From Chelydra serpentina (lineage: Eukaryota; Chordata; Testudines; Chelydridae): a stretch of 64,000 bases of DNA. Within the stretch, counting starts at the first letter, position 1. Each line of letters begins with the position of its first letter. Position numbers and translations under genes: made by a program. Under the pieces are notes generated by a model, which was not told the origin of the DNA, did not search any database, and saw only the letters and a list, made by a program, of their open reading frames with translations. The stretch covers positions 21,298,501 to 21,362,500 of the forward strand of contig JBAIAC010000059.1 of the NCBI GenBank assembly GCA_037349315.1, in the 5' to 3' direction. This document shows, one piece after another, positions 1 to 12,960 of the stretch.

Positions 1-589
1 GCCATTAGTATATGTGTGGTTAGCACACCTGGATAAACGGCTGGGCAGTAGCAGAAAGTCAATTCCGGGGCAATGAAAAGGCTGTGGTCAGCCAAAGGAA
101 ACTAGTGTAAAGCCCAAAACAAGAGACCTACAGTTTAGACCCTGTCACGAGTGTTCCACAGGGCATTACATACTGCGCTCACTAAAGAAAGATTTAAAAA
201 ATAGAGCCAGTGTGAAGCCAGCACTTAGAAACCCATGGACCAATATTACAGTGTGTTTATACAATATCTCCAGCTTTGCAAGCTTTATAAAATACATAAA
301 AAACTGAGCCACACAAAAGCAAGAGGAGACAAAATAAGTCCACAAAATTATCAGCCAGGGAGAAAATACAAAATCACTTTTAAGGAGGCTTTGGTTTGAT
401 AGAAGCACTGAAAATGCAGCAAGCTGTATTTTCTTTTGCTGAGGAAGAAATGTCCTCCATGAGAGATGTGCTTTAGCTTGTATGTATGTAATTTTACATT
501 TTATATAGTATAGCAATGATAAATTAACTGTTTATTTGGGGGTAACACAACAGAAGTCATGTGAGCTGACAGAGTGGCCAAGGGAGAAA
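1..589. other. Unassigned AT-rich DNA
   Basis: I see no gene, splice-bordered exon or recognisable repeat in this stretch. Confidence 0.4.
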
Positions 590-1060
590 GTCTGTAGTCA
601 TTATCTACGATTTGTGCTGCAGTAGAGCCTAGGGGCTCCAGCCCCATTGTGCTAAGCACGCTACTTACAAATAGCAAAAAGCTAGCTCTGAGTGTAGACT
701 TAGTCTCCGCATAAGACAGGGGTGGGCAAACATTTTGGCCCGAGGGCCACATCTGGGAATAGAAATTGTATGGCGGGCCATGAATGCTCACAAAATTGGG
801 GTTGGGGTGCAAGAGGGGGTGAGGGCTCTGGTTGGAGGTTCGGGCTCTGGGGTGTGGCCAGAAATGATCCTCGGCTGGAGCAGGGCAAACCCCAGACCCC
901 ACTCCCCAGCGGGAGTTTGAGGGCCAGATTAAAATGGCTGGTGGGCGAGATCCGGCCCACGGGCCATAGTTTGCGCACCCCGGCGTAAGACAATTGGATG
1001 CACGAAACAGGTAACAGAGAGACTATCATGATCAGTGTGGCAAGCAGCAAGTCACAGCAC
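590..1060 (-). repeat. MIR/CORE-like SINE, split by a hAT element
   Basis: The left part reads as the reverse complement of the tail shared by many SINE copies in this window (a block around 'gccccattgtgctaagcac'). The sequence resumes after the hAT insertion at 717-983 with a weak match to the inner part of the SINE. Diverged, so the ends are approximate. Confidence 0.4.
717..983. mobile_element. hAT-type non-autonomous element
   Basis: Termini are inverted: it begins 'caggggtgggcaaac' and ends 'gtttgcgcaccccgg'. It is flanked by an 8 bp duplication, cataagac/cgtaagac, with 7 of 8 bases equal. The 8 bp TSD and CAGGGG terminus fit hAT. There is no transposase; the ORFs inside are chance. Confidence 0.75.
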
Positions 1061-1439
1061 ACCCACTGCCCAACCACAGCTGAGAGTTTCCGTAGGCACC
1101 ACTGCAGAGGATAGTTTTAAGGAGGAATCTGAAGGATGACAACAGGGTGGCCTTGGGGATTTCCTACAGGAGCGCCTCCCATGCTCACGTAACATTGTGG
1201 GAGAAAACGCAAAGGAGCTTGTTGGAAAATTTGACAAGTGAGCAATCAAAACTAGCAGCATCAGCAGAGCAGAGATAGGGTTTGACCTCTCAATACCATG
1301 TAAGACAGGACTGGAAGGGTGAGAATAAGCTGTGAAAGGCTTTAAAAGTGAAGACAAGCACTTTGAGTTTTATGTGGTGGACAAAGGGGATCCAGTTGAA
1401 GGGAGATGGTGATGTGTTCAAAGCAACACGCCAGAAACA
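1061..1439. other. Unassigned DNA between two repeats
   Basis: No gene is seen. A stretch near 1335-1385 ('gtgaagacaagcactttgag') has the look of an interspersed repeat, but I cannot name it. Confidence 0.35.
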
Positions 1440-2545
1440 ATCTTTACACCCATTCCCCAAGTGCTGTTCATCATATTCATAAATGATTTGGAAAAAGGGG
1501 TAAACAGTGAGGTGGCAAAATTTAGAGATGATAGAAAATTACTCAAGAAAGTTAAGTTCAAAGCAGACTGCAAAGAGTTACAAAGGGATCTCACAAAACT
1601 GGGTGCCTGGGCAACAGAATGACAGATGAAATTCAATGTTGACAAATGCAAAGTAATGCACATTGGGAAACATAATCCCAACTATCAACACAAAATTATG
1701 TACGCCTAAATTAGCTGTTACCACCCAACAAAGTGATTTTAGAGTCATTGTGACTAGCTCTCTGAAAACATCCACTTAACGTGCAGCAGCAGTCAAAAAA
1801 GCTTACAGAACGTGAGGAACCATTAGGAAAGGGATAGATAAGACAGAAAATATAATGCCACTATATAAATCCATGGTACGCCCACACCTTAAATATTGCA
1901 AGCAGTTCTGGTTGTCCCACCTCAAAAAAGATACATTAGAATTAGGAAAGGTACAGAGAAGGGCAACAAAAATGATTAGGGGGGTGGAACAGCTTCCATA
2001 TGAGGAGAGATTAAAATGACTGGGACTTTTTATCTTGGAAAAGAGACGATTAAGGGGGAATATGATGGAGGTCCATAAAATCATGACTGGCGTGGAGAAA
2101 GTGAAAAGGAAGTGCTATTTACCCCTTCACATAACACAAGAACTAGGCCTCACCCAATAAAATTAATAGGCAGCAGGTTTAAAAACAAACAAAAGGAAGT
2201 ATTTCTTCACACAATGCACAAGCAATCTGTGGAACTCGTTGCCAGGGGATGTTGTGAAGGCCAAAAGTATAAGTGGATTCAATAAGGAATGAGATAAGTT
2301 CCTGGAGGATAGGTACATCAATGACTATTAGCCAAGATGGTCAGAGATGCAGCCTTATGTTCTGGGTGTCCTAAGCCTCTAACTGCCAGAAGCGGAGAGT
2401 GGACACGGGATGGCTCACTCAGTGACTGCCTGTTCTGTTCAGTCCCTCTGAAGCATTTGGCGTTGGCCATGTCAGAAGACAAGATACTCGGCTAGATCGA
2501 CCATTGGTCTGACCAAATACGGCTGTTCTTATGTTCTTATTTTCA
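1440..2545 (+). mobile_element. CR1 LINE, 3' end with decayed reverse transcriptase
   Basis: Conceptual plus-strand translation with stops and frameshifts gives the familiar C-terminal CR1 reverse transcriptase run: a 'FINDLEKGV' block, then 'KFNVDKCKVMHIG', then the '[12 protein letters not shown]' helix near 1945-1980. The 3' UTR ends in a CR1-type tail ('ggctgttcttatgttctta') near 2520-2540. The copy is 5' truncated, as most CR1 copies are, and is not functional. Confidence 0.9.
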
Positions 2546-3419
2546 TATTTTTTACACGGTAAAGATAATTTGTGCAGGAAACAGAGCTTCCTCAGGGCCT
2601 GTTCGAGAATTCCCTCATGCTGCAGAACTCTGCTGAAGCATCTGAGCCCCTTTTTTAAGATTACTTTTCTAGCCCCCAAGGTTACAAAGAAGAACTTCAA
2701 AACCTTAAGGCCTCCCGATTCTCTGCCCCGGCCTCATAGCATTGAACTGCACCCAAACTGCTCTCACCTAATTTACACCAGCTGACTACAGTCCTCAAGG
2801 ATCATGCTCTGGCCACTCCTCCTCCCTGCTCCTGGTCTGCTCCCGTGACAGAGGCTGCAAGGAGGGAGGCACATAGGAGCTGGCTACCCTGGCTCTACCT
2901 GCTGGGCTCTCCCCCATGCCACAGGAATACCCAGTAGGGGATTTGGCTCAGATGGCACAAAGACAGCAGAAAAGGGCAAAGGATCTGCCCCAACATCTGA
3001 GAGAGGTGTGAATGGTCCTCTCTCAACAGCTGTTAACCCACAAACCGGAAGAGCAGAATTTAAATGGCAACACTCTTAACACTGCTGATCGTTTTAGCAG
3101 AGACAGCCAGCTAACATGCTAATCTCACCATCCAAACTGCCTCCCCAGGTGCAAAAAGTTCCATGGTCCCCTACCCAGCCTCCAAAATTTTCCACGCCGC
3201 AGTTGTCAGTACACAGATTTGCTGACAGTTGATAACTGAAAATAGTTGGGACAGTAGGTAAAGTAAATGGAATTTAATATCAGCAGAAATAACACCAGGC
3301 TACTGTACTGCATTTCCCGTTTCATATTTAACTCAATAAAAACCTCCATTTTTTCATTTCCCCTGCAGCTACAGCAGAACTTCCAGTCTGCCATAGTAAT
3401 CAGGAGTCTTATCACAGAA
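2546..3419. other. Unassigned DNA
   Basis: No exon with splice borders and no repeat with clear ends is seen. Confidence 0.4.
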
Positions 3420-4180
3420 TATAGGCTCATATAGCCACCGACTATGCTACGGCTCAGTCTTACAGGATATATCTAAACCGCAGCGGGGAGGTGTAATTCA
3501 CAGCTCCGGTAAATGCACATGCGCTACCTCTGATCAAGCAAGTGTACTGAAAATAGCATGGCTGCAGTGGCACAGCCACCTGTGGGAACACCCACAGGGG
3601 GACACATCTCAAAGAACTCCAGTCACTGCATGAAGTGAGTAACCGCTCCTTCTTCTTCAAGTAGTGTCCCTATGGATACTCTACTTCAGGTGACTTCCTA
3701 GCAGTACCCCCAGCTGGGGGAAGGGAGAGCAGGAGTTTGGAGCCAAATCCAAGATTGAAGACAACACAGCACTTCCAACAGCAGCATCTGAGACTAGACC
3801 ACTGCACAATACTTGGAAAAGGTATGTATGGAAGACCAAGTGGCAGCCCTACTAATGTCCAGAATAGGAACATTCTTGAGTAATGCCACAGAAGTAGACG
3901 GTGATCCTGTGGAATGGGCCATCACCCTAGGAGGAGGCTGCATATCTAAAGATTTAAAGTACAATATAATACAATCAGAAATCTACCTTGGAGAGTCACG
4001 AACGCGCTGGGTGACCTGTTAAATTACTTAGTTCTTTCCAAATAAAAGGTTAATGCCCTCCTAACATCCAAGGTGCATTAAACAGCCTCCTCTGGACCGG
4101 TGAGGCTTGGGGTGAGGGGGAGGAATTAGAAAGTGGATAACCTGGTTGATGTTAAATTCAGAAGACACCTAGAGTAAAAA
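3420..4180 (+). repeat. Probable interspersed repeat, family unnamed
   Basis: The block around 3650-3700 ('agtgtccctatggatactct') and the following 'gtggcagccctactaatgtcc' stretch match, from memory, a repeat seen widely in reptile genomes. An ORF of about 69 codons at 3813-4022 lies in it and is probably not a host gene. Confidence 0.3.
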
Positions 4181-4629
4181 TGTTGGGTGTAAGCATAATG
4201 AAACCCATCACACATACATCATTAAGAAAAAAGGCACAACCCAATATTTGTTTTGATTGCAGGTCACCTTTAAGATTATAATCCATCTGGACACTGGGAC
4301 AGTAGTTCACTTTCTAGTTTAAGGTAATTCATCACTTAGTTACAATCTGAAGTGCATAGAGAATATATCCTTTGGAAAAATTTATTTGCACATCTTTGCA
4401 TAATCATTTCAAATGTCTGATACTGGGAAGAATTTCAATTTTTCATCCTGCTCCGGGAATTGTTGCACACTACAGAAAATGACAGACTGTTCAAATTATT
4501 CACTTGACCACATGTTATTTCGAGTTATAATCCCTCCAAACAGACAGAACTTTTTAACACTTGTTTGTACAGAGAACTTGAGCACTAGTGACTGAATACA
4601 TAATTTTAACCTCAACTCCAACACCGCTA
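4181..4629. other. Unassigned AT-rich DNA
   Basis: Nothing recognisable is seen here. Confidence 0.4.
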
Positions 4630-5540
4630 TATTATTATAGTTATTTATTATTTGTTTTATAGTAGGGCTCAGCTGAGACCAGAGCCCCATTGTGTTAGAT
4701 GCTATACATACACATAGTGAGAAAAGGCCGTCCCCAAAGAACTTGCATTCCAAATAGGCAAGATAGACAAAGGGTGGGCAGTGGCGTAGCCAGGTTCTAA
4801 CACCAGGGGGAGCGAACACATAAAAAAAGGCGCCACCCGACCCGGGTGAAAGAACCCAGGCCAGCAGCAGGACCCCTGCTGGCAGGAGTCCGCGGGGGGG
4901 GGGGGAATCCTAGAGCACCGTCTGGCTGAGCCACTCAGCCCGCCCCGCTCTGGGATTCCCCTCGCGGGCTCCTGCCAGCCGGGGTCTCTCAGCCCGCTGC
5001 TGGCCTGGGTTCTTTCACCCAGGCCAGCAGCGGGCTCTTGGTGGGGCCAGCGGCGGGACCCCTGCTGGCAGGAGCCCACGGGGGGGAATCCCAGAGCGGG
5101 GCAGGCTGAGCTGCTCAGCCAGCCACCGCTCTAGGATTCCCCCCGTGGGCTCCTGCCAACAGGGGTGTCTCAGCCTGCTGCCAGTCTAGGTTCTTTCACC
5201 CAGGCCAGCAGCGGGCTCTTGGTGGGGCCAGCAACGGGACCCCTGCGTTATTTTGTCGCTCCACCACCGTCCACTCCCTCTCCACCCTTTCAAAAATTAA
5301 AAAGGCGCCACTTTTGGAAAATGTGCTCAGAGGGAGCGGCCGCTCCTCCTCCTCCCCCCCAGCTACGCTACTGAGGATGGGAAAAATGAAGCATTCTTAT
5401 CCCCATTTTACAAGTGGGGGACAGAGAGACTGAGTGACTTTCCCAAGGTCACACAGGGAGTCAGTGGCAGAGCCAGCAATAAAACTCAGGTCTCCTGAGT
5501 ACTAGACCACTGTTTTAAACACAAGACCATCCCTCCTCTT
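4630..5540 (-). repeat. MIR/CORE-like SINE interrupted by a hAT element
   Basis: The tail half (4640-4778) and head half (5374-5540) are the two parts of one reverse-oriented SINE: 'ccccattttacaagtggggg', 'cccaaggtcacacaggga' and the degenerate inverted B-box region near 5480. The hAT element at 4779-5373 sits exactly between them. Confidence 0.75.
4779..5373. mobile_element. hAT (Tip100-like) non-autonomous element with internal repeats
   Basis: Begins 'cagtggcgtagccagg' and ends 'cccagctacgctactg', an imperfect terminal inverted repeat. The flanks agggtggg/aggatggg are an 8 bp TSD with 7 of 8 bases equal. The interior is GC-rich and carries direct and inverted copies of a block with 'caggccagcagcgggctct'. 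There is no transposase. The subfamily is from memory of the terminus. Confidence 0.8.
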
Positions 5541-5767
5541 AAAGCTTTCACCAAATTATGACTGTTTGGCAGTGACGATCTTTGTCTCAAGCTGTTCCTA
5601 GTGAATAAGTTTCCACATCACTAAACCTACTGGGACACTTTTGGGGCAGTCGGAGGAGAGAGTCCAAGATTTTAACAGACCGTGGAGACTGAACTACCTT
5701 CTTCCTCCATCTCAAGGCAGGACTCACTGTCAGAGCAGTGTGAAGAAAGTTGCCTGTCGCTGTAAAT

Positions 5768-6042
5768 CAGCGTTGCCAACTCTCACTTTTATCGCAATTC
5801 TCACGGTATTTAATTTTACCTCAAGCTCCAGCTCCTGAAGATAAATCTGTTACAGAAGAATCTTTTTTTAAAGTAAGTTTCTAGCCTCATGGTTGTGGAG
5901 AAAAACGCATCCTAAAAGCTCAAAAACCAGCAGGGAAATAAGAACTCCAAATTATTATTTGTAAAATATATCATGACCGGGGGGGGGGGGGGGGGGGCCC
6001 TGACTTGTGATTTTTTAATGTTTGGGGTTGGCAACTCAACAA
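5768..6042. mobile_element. Short inverted-repeat element with a 19 bp G run
   Basis: 'gcgttgccaactctcac' near 5770 is matched inversely by 'tggggttggcaactc' near 6025-6040. A run of 19 G lies at 5979-5997. A clear TSD could not be placed, so the superfamily is open. Confidence 0.5.
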
Positions 6043-7414
6043 GCAGTGAAACGTCATACACATAAAACCAAAAGGCTATGAGGGAGAAAAGGTTTGCTTC
6101 AAAAGTCATTAGAGAGACACACGTGTTTCTCTAGCCAGCCTGTGAACCAGAATATTCCAGCCAGCACCTTACCCACAATTTTCATTAGCACCATTGTTTT
6201 ATGTCATCATAAAAGATCACATAAAAACAAATAATATAATTAAAAAGGCAATCACAATGTTATTGCAACATTGAAATGGCAAATTTAAAGAGACAAGTCA
6301 AGGAATGAAAGTTCTCACACTACTATCAACACATCCCCGTGGTGCATACTCTCTATTAGAAACACTGTATATACATTTAATAGCTAAAGCCTCCTGGGCT
6401 TTTACTTGAAATTCAGATCATCCTTTTTTAAAAAAAAGACTTATTAACACCTTTAAAAGTCTCTTGCTCGCTCAGTCTCCAGGTTGAATTATTGGGATTT
6501 ACCTTCCCTTCCAAGAAGGAGAACATTTTCAGCCTAAATAACCTGACAGTGTCCCTTTAAATAATACATATTTTAATGTTAATATAGTGCCAGTGAAAGG
6601 TGGCACCTTGGCCGCTCAGGGGACTGAACTCTTCTGTTTATCCCCAGGCTCGTTGCACAATGCCATCTGCTGTATCTTGAACTGATCTGGAAGAGCAGAT
6701 GGGTTCAGTCCCCCAGAACCATTCATTCCTTGGCCTCTTTGTTGAACTGGCCAGTGAGGGTGTCCAATGGGTTTGGTCAGTTATCATGTGGCTGACAAGT
6801 GACGACCAGACTGAGACCATAGACACCATGAGAACTTTTAGAAGTGCCTTTACGGAATCAGGGGCAAGGCAGGGTTACACATCAACAACTCATTCACAAG
6901 GGAAGGCCCTGCCTTTTAGGAGTAAAAGATGGGATTTGACTGTCAGCTGCTTTGTGAAACTTCCCCTCTCCTGTCATTAGAAAAAACACTGGCATGGGTT
7001 CAAACACTTAACTTCACCAGGAATAGTTGGAGTCCAGCTTTCCTTCTCCAGGTCAGCAGGGATGGGGTTTGTGAGAATTGTAACACCACTGCCTGACTGA
7101 CGGATTTGAAGCCCTGGAAGCTGAGGTCCTCTATATTCACTGAACACACAAGTGGCTGTGAAAGCCTCCCCATGCCTCCTCACCAATGTACCCAACATAC
7201 TGCTGTGAAGGGGGTCTCTGATAGGTAGAGGAATATTTCAGTCTCTGCCCCAATTCAATTCCTGGCTGATCCAAGAATGCCAACGCGTGATGCTTCCCAC
7301 TAGGAAATGGATTGAGACCAAACTCATTTTGCACCCAAACACAGATGGCAGAAACTAAAATGCCCCCAGCTTGGTCTGGATTTTGACCAGCATCCTAAAA
7401 GGTTAAATACAGTG
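6043..7414. other. Unassigned DNA
   Basis: No exon or named repeat is found. A GTAAGG-like minus donor near 6165 has no acceptor upstream. Confidence 0.4.
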
Positions 7415-7503
7415 GGGCGAGATCCTCAGCTGGTCTAATTCAGCATAGTTCCATGGAAGTCAATGGAGCTACCCTGATTAATGCAAGCTGAGGATCCCGC
7501 CCT
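7415..7503. repeat. Short palindromic repeat (foldback type)
   Basis: 'gcgagatcctcagctgg' is mirrored by 'caagctgaggatcccgc' about 70 bp downstream, around a centre with 'catggaagtcaatgg'. Related copies lie at 14365-14450, 24355-24446 and, in part, 8462-8500 and 41999-42075. Confidence 0.6.
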
Positions 7504-9196
7504 GAGTCTTCATTATCTATCACTAAAACTATTCAGCGGAGCTCTCACCCCCAACAGTTCAGTGCTTTTCATTTTCCAGCTTAAGGGAAATGATTCTGTA
7601 TTTGCTCTTTGCAGAAACTACTGAGCCTCCGGAGAGTGAATGAATTTTTTTTTTTTTAAATTTGTTGTTGTTGGTTCCCTGTCAGATTTTTACTAGGTTT
7701 AGAGGGTTGATGCAGGTCAGAGGGGATGAGATGCATTCTTAGAGGCTGGTCCCCTGGCGGGAAGCACAGACTGAATATTGCCAAGATGGTACATGCCAGT
7801 CATTTGGATGCTAATTGACACCGGCAGGGCTCTGGTGACTGACGCAAACATCCTAGCTGTCACCACCTGGAGGCACTGCTGCAGGGAATAGCTCTGAGGA
7901 GCCCACAAGAAAGAAGTAGGTGTCAGGAAGTGGAGGGGCAAGGAGACTTACAGCTATCTATGTCACATATTTAAACCGGAGGAAAAATACTTCTGCCTTC
8001 CTGCACCACGCTGCTAAAAGTTCTTCTTTAAAAAAATCATTTTGGGTAATTTACATTTAAATGGAATTTGCTCATGAAGCAGATTCTTTTACTGGTCATG
8101 TTTAGATTTATTCTCCCTCCCCCTTCCCAAGACTTGGTGACATGCTGCTGCCAGTCTCCTCTTCCATTTCCTTTTTCCCCACCCTACATAATTAAAACCT
8201 CTTCCAAAATTAACTTTTCTAGGTCCCCATCTCCTTGGACCACTGCACTGCTCTGTCTCAGAGGATGGATATGCCTGACAGCGTGCGAGGTTGCCTGAAT
8301 CCTGATCAGTTGCAGAGAACCTTGTTTAAGCCTCTTGGGTGAATGAAATGTGAGCCAATCACAACCCGAGTACTAGCTCTTCCTGGTGTCCGAATGGATG
8401 AGAAATGCAGATCAGAATTGTCATTTTCTCTCCATCACTGAACTTAATGTCCTATGATGAGATTTGGAGCCAGATCCTCAGTTGTCGTAAGCAGAAGAGT
8501 TACATTTATATTACCTTTATTTTTAAGCATCTTGTCTTAATAGGCCCAGTATGTTACTGAACTGGCCGCTAGCTTTCAGAAAACTTGGTAAAAATTCTGA
8601 CTTGAGTCACAAGTTTGACGACTTCATCATAGTATTCCAGACCTAGAGCACCTGCCCCTCCAGCATCCCCCAGCCCCATGTGCTTTTTATTTAAGAGCAA
8701 ATTCAATCTGATTAGGATGCAAATGAGTAAAAACATCACAAAACGTAAACAACTAAAACTCAGCACCTCATATTGCACAGTCTAAGAGCCAGGAAGCAAG
8801 TGGTATTGAAAGTGGCTCATAACTGAGGTTCAAATAGAGATTCAAACAGTTTAGGGAACAAAACCTTCCCCATTCCCTGACTCCCAAAGGAAAGGCGTTC
8901 CAACTCGGATGTTACTGACACTCTCCTCACCACAAAATCCCCTCGTAGGCCCTTTATTGAATCCCCCTAACTTTGTGGATCTAGTTATGAAATGCAGTCA
9001 CCCTGGCAGCCTCTCAACAGGGCCCTGATGCCCACTTAATTAAAAATCTCACTGGCTCCGGAGCATACACCACCACCAAACAAGGAGGTTTCATGCACGC
9101 CAGGTCAGTTGCCTTCTCCCACTTCAGTCTTGAAAACAAACAGGAGACCAAATGAAGGCAGAGTTGTTTCAGGGAAGAGGATGTTTCATTATGGCA
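7504..9196. other. Unassigned DNA
   Basis: A GTAAGT-like minus-strand donor at about 7955 has an acceptor-like site near 8015, but all three frames between them contain stops. No gene is called. Confidence 0.4.
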
Positions 9197-9770
9197 GGCT
9201 GAACATTTTCCAACAAAACTGCACTCCTATAGAAAAGTAGGTTTTTGATACAAATGTTTTCAAAAAATGGGCTGCTTTTTGAAAGAAAAAGAAATCAATT
9301 TTTTTGACAAACTGAACATCCAAAACCCAAAATATTTCAATTTAGAAATGCTACCATAGTGCCCCATGAGATTTGTAGTTCAGATGCCTCATGCCCCAGG
9401 TCTCTACAAGCTGGGCTTCCCAGCTGGATTACATCATCTCTGATGCATGATGTCCAGAGACTCCCATAATGCACTGCCACCACTCTCCAACAGAGGAGAC
9501 CACAGTGCACCACAGGAGACATAGCCCAACCAGAAAACCCGAGTTATAATGGAGAATGACACCATGATGCATCCAAACTACAACTCCCAAGAGGCACCGT
9601 GACAATTTCCAAATCAAGCTACCTTGGGTTTTGGCTGAAATTTCTCAGTATTCAAATTCCACCCCCAAAAAATCCATTTTTTTCTGCAGAAAATGATTTT
9701 TTTTTTATTTTAATTCAAATTTTCCATGAGGGGTTGGGGCAGGGAGCCAATTTTTGACTAGCTCTTAATT
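9197..9770. repeat. Long imperfect foldback element
   Basis: Two nested inverted segments face each other around about 9480. The inner pair is 'atgagatttgtagttcagatg' shortened, against 'catccaaactacaactccc'. The outer pair contains 'tccaaaacccaaaatatttc' against 'ttgggttttggctgaaattt'. Ends and TSD are not resolved. Confidence 0.45.
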
Positions 9771-10204
9771 TTCATGTAAGTTTCACTGTGTTTGCTGCTC
9801 TTAATGCTAGGAGCAGCAACAAAGTAAAGACCTGATCCTCTGCTTCTGAAAGAAGAGAAGTAATGTATCTGCTGTTGCTGCTTATACTCTGCCCAGTGAA
9901 ATTACCAAAAAAAAAAAAAAAAATCTCATCAGTTTCCCTGCTGCTTTCAAAAGCTACAAGCAGCAGCAAGAAAAATGAAAGTATCCAAATAAATCTCTCT
10001 CTGATGCTTGAGAAATCCACAAGTAGCAGAAATATGGGCATTCTGGAGCTGTTTGGGGTGGGTGAGAAGGCCCAAAACATAAGTCCGAGACAGAAGAGAG
10101 TGGAAACCACTACACACGTTACTGGCAGGGTTCAAGCATACTTCTCCAGACGAGGAGAACAGGAAATTTTTCTGATAATTACGTTAATCTAGCCACTTAC
10201 ATGG
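9771..10204. other. Unassigned DNA with an A run
   Basis: Nothing recognisable is seen beyond a poly-A run near 9905. Confidence 0.4.
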
Positions 10205-10430
10205 TCGCCCACTACTATAGTATCTGAGCACTGCACAATCTTCAGTGCATTTACCCTCACAATACTCCTGGGAGATAGGGAAGTACTATTATGCCATTTT
10301 ACACACAGGGAATGGAGGCACAGCGTGACTAAATCACTTGCCCACAGTCACCCAGCAGGCCAGTGCCAGAGAAGGGAACTGAACCCCCATCTCCCAGTCC
10401 CCTACCCACTGGACCATCCCTCCTCCTAAT
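10205..10430 (-). repeat. MIR/CORE-like SINE
   Basis: Reverse-oriented: 'attatgccattttacacaca', then 'cttgcccacagtcacccag', then 'actgaacccccatctccca', in the order expected for the inverted tRNA-like head and core. Confidence 0.7.
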
Positions 10431-10459
10431 AACTAAACCATACTATGGAGTCTAAAGTA

Positions 10460-10800
10460 TGATGCATAGATTATAAAGCCAGAAGAGATCATTTTGATCA
10501 TCTAGCCTGACCTCTTGTATAACACAGGCTTTCAGACTTGACCTGAATTAATTTCTGTTTGAACTAGAGCATATCTCTGAGAAAAACATCCAGCATTTAC
10601 AAATTGCCAGTGATGGAGAATCGATCACATCCTTCATAAGTCGTTCCAATGATTAACTGCCCTCACCATTAAAAATGTGCACGTTATTTCCTGTCTGAAT
10701 TTGCCTAGCTTCCGTTTCCAACTATCGTCTCTAGACTGAAGAGCCCATTATCAAATGTTTGTTCCCCATGGAGGTACTCAAGATGGTCCTCAAGGAAAAA
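10460..10800 (-). mobile_element. CR1 LINE 3' fragment
   Basis: Reverse-oriented CR1 3' end: 'gatcatctagcctgacctct', then 'tccaatgattaactgccctc', then 'tttgcctagcttccgttt'. The plus copy at 17430-17722 is the same subfamily. Confidence 0.75.
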
Positions 10801-10853
10801 AAAATCCCTGCCCACGCTGATGAGGTGGCCATACTAGAAATGTCCAAACACAC

Positions 10854-12139
10854 TGGTAACTAGCATGGTTCTGCTCCCAGTGTGGGTGAGTCCTTTGTCA
10901 GGCTCCTCCCACCTATGCTCCACAGTGCCTCTTTTTCCAGTTTTTTGGTTGTTTTTTTTTAAAACTTTTATAACAAGTATGATGGGATCGTTCACAGAGA
11001 CCCCCTTGGGACTGTCACCTGATGTGCTGAAATTACCTCTGAGCCCGTTTTCCCTACCAGCTTGGGACTCCAGAACCCCGTCTTGTTGAGCCAGACACAC
11101 TAACCTGCTGCAACACAGACCCAGAGTTTGGTCCACGCCCCCAAAGCTGCTGAAAACAGCTCAGCAGATTACCTATCTCCAGCACCCAGACACCCAGTTC
11201 CCAATGGGATCCAAACTCCAAATAAATCAGTTTTACTCTGTATAAAGCTTATACAGGGTAAACGCAAATTGTCCACCCTCTATAACACTGATAGAGAGAT
11301 ATGCACAGCTGTTTGTTCCCCCAGGTATTAATCACTTACTTTGGGTTTATTCATAAACAAGTGATTTTATTAAGTACAAAAAAGTAGGATTTAAGTGGTT
11401 TCAAGTAATAACAGACAGAACAAAGTAAGTCACCAAGCAAAATAAAGCAAAAACATGCAAGTCTAAGCCTAATACTTTAAGAAACTGATTACAGGTAATA
11501 TCTCACCCTCAGAGATGTTCCAATAAGCTTCTTTCACAGACTAGACTCCTTCCTAGTCTGGGCCCAATCCTTTCCCCTGGTATAGTCCTTGTTAGTTCCA
11601 GAAGATATTTCAGATGGTAAGCAGGGGTTTTCTCATGACTGGCCGCCTTTGTCCTGCTCCACTCCCTTTTATAGTTTTGGCACAAGGCAGCAATCTTTTG
11701 TCTCTCTGGGTCCCTACTAAATGGAAAAGTACCAGATTTAAAATGGATTTCATTATCAGGTGACATGGTCACATGTCACTGTGGACCCCCTAGTCTCCAT
11801 TCCCCATGAGCTGGCCCACACCTACACAGAAAGGCTTGCAGGTAAATAAAGGATTTACAACCAATTGTCCTAATCAATGGAAGCCATCAGGATTCTAAAC
11901 CACCATTAATGGCCCACACTTTGCATAGTTACAATAGGACCTCAGAGTTAGACTTCATATTTCTAGCTTCAGATACAAGAATGATACATGCATACAAATA
12001 GGAGGAATATATTCAGTAGATTATAACCTTTGTTATGATACCTTACAAGAGACCTGTTGCATAAAGCATATTCCAGTGACATCATATTCACACTCATAAG
12101 CATATTTCCATAAAACATATGGAGTGCATGTGTGTCACA
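10854..12139 (-). mobile_element. Solo LTR of an LTR retroelement
   Basis: In minus orientation the element begins TGTGACAC at 12139. It has a TATA box (ctataaaag) near 11675 and an AATAAA near 11350, in the order U3 then R/U5. No gag or pol coding is present, so it is a solo LTR. The left border (TG at 10854) is uncertain: the flanking 4 bp, acac/acaa, match only 3 of 4. Confidence 0.65.
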
Positions 12140-12330
12140 ACAAGGTTTGGTCCTGCCTGCATGAATGAAACAAAAATAATAATATAACTATGTTAAGCAA
12201 ACAGGACTCCAGCACCGGTACTTTAATATGGTTGTAATACATACAAGTATATAAACAACAACAACAGTCACACCTTAAGGTCCCAATGAAGATCAAGACC
12301 CATTGCATTATTGTACTCCATTGTACAAAA

Positions 12331-12597
12331 AAGAACCAGATAAGTTCATGGAGGATACGGTCCATCAATGACTATTACCCAAGATGGTGAGGGATGAAAC
12401 CCCATGCTCTGAGTGTCCCTAAACCTATGACTGTCAGAAGCTGGGACTGGACAACATGGGATGGATCACTCATTAATATTCCTGTTCTGTTAATTCCCAC
12501 TGAAGCACCTGGCATTGACCACTGTAGGAAGATGGGATTACTGGGCTAGATAGACCACTGGTCTGATGCAGTATGGCCATTCTTATGTTCTAATGTA
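12331..12597 (+). mobile_element. CR1 LINE 3' tail
   Basis: 'ccagataagttcatggagga' to 'ggccattcttatgttctaa' is the CR1 3' UTR, parallel to 2280-2540. It is strongly 5' truncated. Confidence 0.85.
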
Positions 12598-12800
12598 TGT
12601 TCTGTATATACACATCGTGAAAGTCTCTGCCCCAAAGATCTTACAGTCCAAATACAGGAGAGATGGGCAGGGAAACAGGCAGAGCGGCAGAATGACTTGC
12701 TTAAGGTTATACACCAAGACAATGACAGAACCAGGAACAGAATCCAGGTCTTCCAAGTCCCAGCCCGTTGCCCGATCTGCTGGACCACACTGCCTCTAAC
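12598..12800 (-). repeat. MIR/CORE-like SINE
   Basis: Reverse-oriented blocks 'tgccccaaagatcttacagt', 'aatgacttgcttaaggttat' and 'gaacagaatccaggtcttcc' follow in the usual order. Confidence 0.65.
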
Positions 12801-12960
12801 ATGCTTAGGTCCATTCAAGCAAACCTGAATAGATGAAGCTGTGTTCAAACGTGGTCATCCCCAGATCACAGGAAGCATGAGGCACAAACACAGTACATTG
12901 TATTTTGTAGACAAGGCCTAAAATAAACCAGAACAAACTGAGAATCAGTGGTTTCCTTAC

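Noticed and set aside
4702..5079. 125-codon minus ORF
   Set aside because: Spans a SINE tail and the GC-rich interior of a hAT element.
7950..8015. Minus exon with GTAAGT donor
   Set aside because: All three frames between acceptor and donor contain stops.
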